This document shows, in pieces, positions 58,030 through 64,000 of a stretch of DNA of 64,000 bases; the first letter of the stretch is position 1, and every line of letters starts with the position of its first letter. The translations under genes were made by a program, and so were the position numbers. Where the stretch lies: NCBI GenBank assembly GCA_011109175.1, contig RDEW01000022.1, positions 792,444 through 856,443 on the forward strand. The letters are read 5' to 3'. A model generated the notes under the pieces. That model was not told the DNA's origin and made no database searches. It worked only from the letters and a program-made list of their open reading frames with translations. The DNA comes from Dicyema japonicum. Lineage: Eukaryota; Dicyemida; Rhombozoa; Dicyemidae.

Positions 58030-58980
58030 TGTGGAATCGTGACGGTTATTATATTGTCTTTATAAACCAAACTGACCCCATTAGAATCACAACTTCACTT
58101 AAGAAGAAAAGGAAACTTCAGATATTAGAAATGGAGTCTGATTCTACACTCAGACCAAAATACTTCGAAGTGGGGATACCTTGCTTCTTGGATATCTTTC
58201 TTAAAAGTTAACAAACTTCAGAAAGTTTCATGAAATCAACATCTCAGAGAACAAGACTGAATACTTGCCATCACTCATCAAGGTCGGAACTTCTAATAGA
58301 TTTTAGATAGAATATTGTCATGAAAAGATGCACCTCATGATAAAACAGAGACTAAAGAGTGATTTGATAATCTTTAAAAAATGATTACAATTGTTATATT
58401 TGGCTTGTGGGACGTTATCGTTGTAGTAGACTTGCAAATTACTACACTTCAATGAGATACAGTGTATTTCATGTTTGTTAGTGCGGCCCGCTTGTGTACT
58501 CAAAATTATATTATGTGGCCCCTAAAGCTTTTTGAGTTTGAGATACCGGGTGTGACCAATGCTCACGGTTACGTCAATTACGACCTGCGGTTTAAATATT
58601 TAAAATGAATGCATAATCCTTCAAACTAATTCATTTGGAAACAAGGATGCTAATAAAGATCACGCTACACCTGTCAAGGGAGGTGGGAATTTCGTGGACA
58701 ATGGCCCAGACGCCGTCGAAACTAGTTCTGTTCGCAAGGGTCTCAGAGTCGTGCCACAATCATGTTCCTATTTTCATTGATGACTCTTTTACCCGTTCCT
58801 TCTCTCCTTTTATATACACTTGGACATTTATCTCCAATCCCAGTAGTGTAAGACTGAGCAACTTGAACCACTAAGAGAAAGTTAGATTTCTTACACACGC
58901 CTTAATGAATATTTTCGCAGAGACCTCTAAATATCCCAAAAAATCACAAACATGGAACAAACTGAAGACAGGCCAAAAAA
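58030..58980. other. no supported gene
   Basis: Short frames only (for example HATPVKGGGNFVDNGPDAVE near 58660-58720). Not assignable. Confidence 0.35.
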
Positions 58981-58989
58981 ATATTTACC

Positions 58990-59660
58990 AACCTAAAGAG
59001 TACTATTAAAGCATTTGTGCTTAAAAACTAATTAAGCTGCCTATTTCTAATTTTTACTAAAAAATATGATTAACTAAGTTAGTACCCCCTTAACAGTGTT
59101 TCTAATCATTTTCATACAGTTTATGTCTTCTTAGGTGGAAAGAACTAAAAAACAAAGAAAAAACGATAACCTTCACTCATGTAGGTAACAGTGTGGTTCG
59201 AACCCACAACGACAACAGTGACCACCACGCTACCTGAACGCATCTAGGTGTAAAAGTTGTAATGACCACATTTTTTAAATCAAAAATCACGACAAAGAAA
59301 AAAAATTACTAGTTGATTCCAGCTACTTTTAGTGAACANCTTAAAAACTAATTAAGCTGCCTATTTCTAATTTTTACTAAAAAATATGATAAACTAAGTT
59401 AGTACCCCCTTAACAGTGTCTCTAATCATTTTCATACAGTTAATGTCTTCTTAGGTGGAAAGAACTAAAAAACAAAGAAAAAACGATAACCTTCACTCAT
59501 GTAGGTAACAGTGTGGTTCGAACCCACAATGACAACAGTGACCACCACGCTACCTGAACGCATCTAGGTGTAAAAGTTGTAATGACCACATTTTTTAAAT
59601 CAAAAATCACCACCAAAAAGAAAAATTACTAGTTGATCTCAGCTACTTTTAGTGAACAGC
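58990..59660. repeat. about 320 bp sequence repeated across a gap, carrying a tRNA-like motif
   Basis: About 59020-59338 and 59340-59657 are nearly identical with the n at 59339 between them, so one is probably an unmerged contig end. Each holds, on the minus strand, a 53 nt tRNA-like fold (59235-59183 and the equivalent near 59555-59503). Its parts are a 7 bp acceptor-like stem AGGTAGC/GTTACCT, a GTG-GTGGT-CAC D-arm-like hairpin and a T arm TGTGG-GTTCGAA-CCACA. The anticodon arm is missing. Confidence 0.55.
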
Positions 59661-59664
59661 ACAT

Positions 59665-60165
59665 TTAGGGTTACGTCATTCACTTTGAAGCGGTAATTCG
59701 TATCAGAAGTTGTAAAAGTGCTAAATCAATGACAATAATTTCCGCTCCAAAATTGGTGGATGAAAAGTTTAGTTCTCTGTGAGCTAGTGTGTGCTTAATG
59801 GGGCAATAAATATTATCAAAACCGTCAGGGATTGACACCCAAATTCACTTAAACCGGTTATCACATGTTTATTACCTTGAGCAGTCAAAAATATGTCAAC
59901 ATATCAAATCGATTATCAAAAATGACAGTTGAATATCTTTCATCCCCTTTGAATGGACTAATCCCCCAATTTAATATTTGGGATAATTTACCAAAGCCAC
60001 AAATTTCAAACAGGAGACAGTCCCTTATTTGGGATATCTTGTTTACTGTGGTTGACTATTAAAGCGTATAATTTTATTTTTGATATTAAAATTAACAAAG
60101 AGCGTAAATTACGTTAAAGACGCTGTTTTTAAATAACCGACTGATTTAAATAATAAATTTTGTCA
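59665..60165. other. upstream region of PKNOX, no gene seen
   Basis: Contains short frames only; presumably holds the PKNOX promoter. AT-rich near 60060-60150. Confidence 0.4.
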
Positions 60166-60170
60166 ATCGA

Positions 60171-61687
60171 ATGTCAGGATTTGGTTTAGGAGATGGCAAT
60201 TCCTCATCAATGTCATCAAATGATAAATGTACTTTGTCAAACTTACCCCTAGTTAATTCAACACGTGCTATGAATTACAATCCCTCTTATGTCAAACAGA
60301 TGATAAGAAGGTTTATTCCTATCACTTAACCCAGTCATCCTCTCTTCCCTCTGCTAAGTCTTATTTTCACTCGGTGTTTGAAATTGACCGACACTTCAGA
60401 TGACTATGAGGGATTCAGCGTGGATCAGGAAATAAAGGACATGGCTACAAAAGTTGTAGGTTGTTTACAATTTAGCTTCTTCAGTCCACTGATCTCGTTT
60501 ACAGGAAAGACTCACTCATCGATTCTCTAGTTTGAAATATTTTATCTACCAGATTGTGGATGGGATCGGAGCTCTGCGGGGGAACTTATTCGAGCTTCAA
60601 GAGGTACTGAAAACACCCATTAAATTGTCTTTGTCTTAAAATGACATTGATATATCATTTTTCCCATTTAACTTTTTCAGATTAGGCGAACAATGAACGT
60701 GTTCTTGCACGACTCAATTACTCGAGTTAAGCAAATCTCTGCGGAGAACCTCAAAGTCCCCGAAAAAGTGGTCTCCAAGTCTTCTCATAATGAAGTCTGC
60801 CAGTTTCCAATGGTTAGTCTAATTATACAATCTCATGCTGTTTCTGTGGTTTTTAAAAGTGGACTGTATTATTTTATTGTCTCGGTTAAGTCAACCGAAA
60901 ATCACAAAACAGTTCCAGACATGAATTTTTATTAATTATTTAGAACATTCAGGGACCCGACCCACTCACCGACTCCCGAATGTACGAGTTTTGCTGACTG
61001 TAGGGCGGCCGAACAAGCGGAAAATGACTTTTACTTTGAAGACAGTCCAACCCACGTGGACTCGGATATTCACCCTTCTTTGAATCAAGGTAGGAATAAT
61101 AAATCTGACATGTGCCCATTAAAATTATCTTTATTGCATTTTTATTTACTTATAGTTTTCCCAAGTGAGGATGGAAATGTTTTGAACAAAAAGAGGAGAA
61201 GCATGTTCTCAAAGCACGTGGTCAATATTCTCAGAGGATGGCTGAATGATAATATTAATGTGGTCCCTGATTTGACTTGTAGCATCCATATCCGACTGAG
61301 GACATGAAAAAAGAACTCTGCAAGAAGACTAGCCTCTCTGCAATCCAAGTCAACAACTGGTTCATCAATGCAAGACGTCGAATGGTACCCCGAATGCTGG
61401 ATACTTCTCAATTGTCCAACAAAGTTCCCCAAACGACTCAAAACCTTAACTTTACAAGCAATGTTCAAGTCCCCCAAGAATATCTCCAAGAAAGGGCATT
61501 TGTCCCCAACAATTATTTCAACGTGGGATTCCAAAACTTCCCTCCCAGTCCGTACCCCCAAATTATGCCCCAAACCTTCCAACCCCCATACAATCCATCA
61601 AACATAGGATATGTCCCCTATTCCTACAGTAAAGGTTATTTCCAGAGGGATTTCAACGGAAATAGTACATTCTACCCGAGACAATAG
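60171..61687 (+). CDS. PKNOX: PKNOX/Prep-type TALE homeobox transcription factor
   Basis: Starts [19 protein letters not shown] 24 bp intron (60311-60334) leads into the MEINOX domain: [20 protein letters not shown] (human HPLFPLLALLFEKC), [13 protein letters not shown] and, after introns of 23 bp, [20 protein letters not shown]. Longer introns (60604-60680, 77 bp; one from about 60813, up to 131 bp with unresolved boundaries; 61090-61155, 66 bp) precede an acidic linker ([20 protein letters not shown]) and the homeodomain. The homeodomain reads [19 protein letters not shown], a 23 bp intron (61260-61282), then [20 protein letters not shown] and [18 protein letters not shown]. The HPYPTED three-residue loop extension marks the TALE class; such proteins partner PBX. 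The C-terminus is Pro/Tyr/Asn-rich. Confidence 0.93.
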
Positions 61688-61699
61688 TTTTTGTAACTT

Positions 61700-62130
61700 T
61701 AGCATGTCAAAACTTTCATATTATGTCTTTTAAACCACATCTTTAGTTTTTTTGTCAATGTCTGACCACAATAATTTTAGGTCTTTCCTGTTTTGGCATG
61801 ATTTATCGATAAGTCTAAATATTGATTAACTCATAACCATGTGGAAACAACACGGGAAATACCTGATTATTCATAGNGAAACATACAAATTTTCTTTTGA
61901 CGAGGATTTTTCGATGATGTAGATAAATCGTTTGACAACATTTAGCAAACAAAAATTGAATGAATATGAAGTGGAAACTGGGATTTGAAAGGTGACTAAG
62001 GCTCTTATGAAATGTGACATTCCGCTTAACAAGTTATCAATTTTATATTTCAGAGAACAAACGATATGTCGCGGTTCTCATTTAAACCAATTGAGTCTGC
62101 ACCTACAAAAAATTGATAGCACAGATTGTT
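61700..62130. other. no supported gene; contains a scaffold n at 61877
   Basis: AT-rich sequence with no assigned frame; probably the edge of the hAT relic. Confidence 0.4.
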
Positions 62131-62149
62131 GATCCGAAATATAATGGTT

Positions 62150-62955
62150 GAACGGATAATTTTATGTTTCTTATTTCTGATGCTGCAAGGTATATGACAG
62201 CCGGTAATGTTTAAATTCATTTATGATTTAGCTGGGAAAATTTAAAAATTTTATATCTTAATCTTTTTCATGTCAACTGCGTTGCCCATATTTTGCATAA
62301 TTGTTCAATGGAGGCCAAAAAATTTTTTCCAGTAGATGATATAATAGCTAGCGTACAAGCTTCTACTAGGAAGAACCAAAAGCGAAAATTGTTGTTTTCC
62401 GAAATTGGAAATCCTCCCAAAGTCGTATTGACGAGATGGGGTATCTGGTTGAAGGCTGCATCTTTTATTCAAAAAATTTAATCACAGTGATTACTAGTTA
62501 ATTGAGGACGAAGGAATTTTTGTAACTTGTACGAAAAATGCATTAAAAAGTGAAAACTAGTACAAAGCTTATGCCCTATTTCGCATAACTATTTACATAT
62601 TCCAGGTTTTTTTTATATAATAATTTATCACATACAAAAATATTACAATTTGAAAGTAACGAGTGTACAATAGAGTTCGCATATCAGACTCTTAGTGTAA
62701 TATAGTTTGGGAGCGATGAAAAAGGGTCAAACAATATTTGGAGAAGAGAATTTCGGAAAGGACCTAACTAAAAATATTAATATGGAATGTAAAAATGTCT
62801 CTCCTAAAGATTATTCGCTCCTTCTAAATTGTCAGCCATCCTCGGCATTTGTCGAAAAATGTTTTTCGCAATTCAAGAGTTTTTTGAGGATAAACAGAAA
62901 ATTTTGTAAACGAAATCTGGAAAATTACGTAATTTCCATTTTCAATAAATAGTCT
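62150..62955 (+). mobile_element. hAT-family transposase relic
   Basis: Plus frames: near 62262 FHVNCVAHILHNCSMEAKKF (the conserved C/AH motif region) and VVLTRWGIWLKAASF (the LTRWG-x-WL motif). In a later frame (62707-62952) comes SAFVEKCFSQFKSFLRINRK and NLENYVISIFNK, the C-terminal dimerisation segment (VER-FSQYK). The central part is missing or shifted. Confidence 0.7.
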
Positions 62956-63004
62956 TTAAAACAACAGTTGTCTTTTTTAACCTCTCTCGTGACTCACACC
63001 TTTT

Positions 63005-63110
63005 GAGGCGAGCTTGCTTCCAATGCTGGAGAGAAAAACGTCTGTCGTCGCTCCCACGGTTCCAGTTGTCTCCACAGCAATGGGGGTAAAATGGTATTGG
63101 TGATTAATAT
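63005..63110 (-). mobile_element. REL LINE fragment
   Basis: The complement of this stretch aligns with 22000-22085 of the twin-primed REL copy (ACCAATACCATTTTACCCCC, GTGGAGACAACTGGAACC). A further short 3'-end trace lies at about 63420-63480 (AACAGCATGGCCACTCAAG and an A/T-rich tail, like 7616-7670). Confidence 0.6.
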
Positions 63111-63689
63111 TTTTTTAAATTGTTTAAATATTATAAAAATGTTATAAAATATCTTGGCGAATTTTATAACGACAGTTTTTATTGTTTTTTTTCTAAGAAA
63201 TATTTCAAACTAACACGTTTATTATTTTTACAAGTTAAAGGTGCAATTGTAAAAATATCTGATTTCCTTATTCCATGTACCGATTCTGGGATCAACAAGA
63301 ACACTAATGCTTAGTCGAATTTGATGTTCTTTGCATAAGTTATGATTTCCCTTTGCTCAATGATTCAAAGGGTCACCAAAATTCCACGTCTTGAGAACGT
63401 ATATAACTGTCGTCAGAAGAAACAGCATGGCCACTCAAGTTCCCTAAATTTTATTTTCTTAGAATTAACCTTTTATTAATAAAAAGAACAAATGATCAAA
63501 AAATAAATTTGACAGAAGCTATTTTTGAGAGTAGAAATTTAATATTATCGTCGTGTGCTCCCATGTTCCGGAATTCACTCCTTAACAGGTATGGGGTCGT
63601 ATGTACGCACGTTCCGAAATTTGCTTCCATACTCCCCGTATACCTAATATAAAGTGGGGAAAAATAATATTTATCACATGTTTTCTAGG

Positions 63690-64000
63690 CGAGTTTTCTC
63701 TGACCGATTCAAAAGAGTATCGTGGTATTCCTGGATTCCACACAGTTGTGGTATCAGATGTTCAGAAAAATCCAAAAAGTTTTATTATGGAAGAATTAGA
63801 AGTTGTAGAAAATCCCTACATTTATTATCAAGGTTTTTTATTGTTATTTATTAGTAAAGATGATGAGTACCAGTTTAACTTTGAGAGGGTGAATTTGCAG
63901 TTTTCATATTATAGAAGAATGAATAGGAAGATGGGAGTGCATCGATCAAAATATGAGTTAGATGTTGGAGATTTGTATTCTATTTTTAATTGCTTAAAGC
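63690..64000 (+). CDS. unrecognised gene, partial at window end
   Basis: An open plus-strand frame from about 63686 (after a possible acceptor TTTTCTAG) to the window end reads GEFSLTDSKEYRGIPGFHTV, EELEVVENPYIYYQGFLLLF, ISKDDEYQFNFERVNLQFSY and MGVHRSKYELDVGDLYSIFN. Some of it may be intronic: GTTTTTTATTGTTATTTATT ending AG at about 63833-63854 looks like a 22 bp intron. Not identified. Confidence 0.5.

Noticed and set aside
59183-59235. Functional tRNA gene
   Set aside because: No anticodon arm; kept only as a tRNA-like motif.
1-64000. Ciliate or nucleomorph origin suggested by 19-28 bp introns
   Set aside because: TAA, TAG and TGA all act as stops in intact genes, and Pellino, STRAD, PKNOX and HERPUD are animal-type genes.
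1-64000. CRISPR array, prophage or bacterial operon
   Set aside because: No regularly spaced direct repeats, no bacterial gene organisation; genes are spliced and eukaryotic.

Overview
This is a eukaryotic, metazoan-type nuclear contig. It has spliced single-copy genes, a dense load of retrotransposon and DNA-transposon fragments, and scaffold joins marked by single n characters plus one N-run (39380-39523). Most host genes are interrupted by spliceosomal introns of about 19-28 bp (commonest 23 bp) with GT...AG ends. When these are removed, the reading frames close exactly and the protein lengths match known families: MAGOH 149 aa, DAP3 394 aa, SERP1 64 aa. Introns this short in an animal are the published hallmark of dicyemid mesozoans, so a Dicyema-like organism is my best inference. 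The gene set (Pellino, STRAD, PKNOX-type TALE homeobox, HERPUD, transgelin-like) excludes ciliates and nucleomorphs, the other tiny-intron genomes, and ordinary stops are used.

Layout. 0-4.1 kb: tandem repeats, a MULE/FLYWCH transposase relic, a foldback element, then a Pellino-like gene (minus). 4.2-11.7 kb: a Tigger-like end, a long REL-endonuclease LINE with a second LINE nested in it, jockey-like LINE and SINE copies. 11.7-12.2 kb: MAGOH. 12.3-17.1 kb: reverse-transcriptase relics (one RTE/BovB-like) and a pogo/Tigger transposon. 17.8-20.6 kb: convergent STRAD (plus) and AIFM1-like (minus). 21-25.2 kb: REL LINE debris, including an inverted copy, and an unrecognised multi-exon gene. 25.6-30 kb: a J-domain protein, SINEs, LINE pieces, a transgelin-like gene. 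30-41.5 kb: mostly LINEs. 41.6-46 kb: a host gene cluster of DAP3, HERPUD, an unknown gene and SERP1. 46.4-48.1 kb: another REL LINE. 48.7-55.1 kb: unknown nuclear protein, SNAPC4, unknown proteins. 55.7-59.7 kb: a mariner-like relic, SINE, LINE and a tRNA-like repeat. 60.2-61.7 kb: PKNOX homeobox gene. 62-64 kb: hAT relic, REL debris, and the start of an unknown gene.

The host genes are housekeeping or signalling genes with no operon logic. HERPUD (ER-associated degradation) and SERP1 (translocon) share an ER theme but need not be functionally linked. The notable host signals are the near-minimal introns, a Pellino homologue lacking half its RING, and an AIF homologue that has lost both nucleotide-binding glycine motifs. 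The notable mobile-element signals are a SINE family sharing its 3' stem-loop and (TAA)n tail with a LINE, a probable twin-priming inversion, and several copies of one REL-LINE family. Many apparent local duplications abut a single n and are probably unmerged contig ends or haplotypes.
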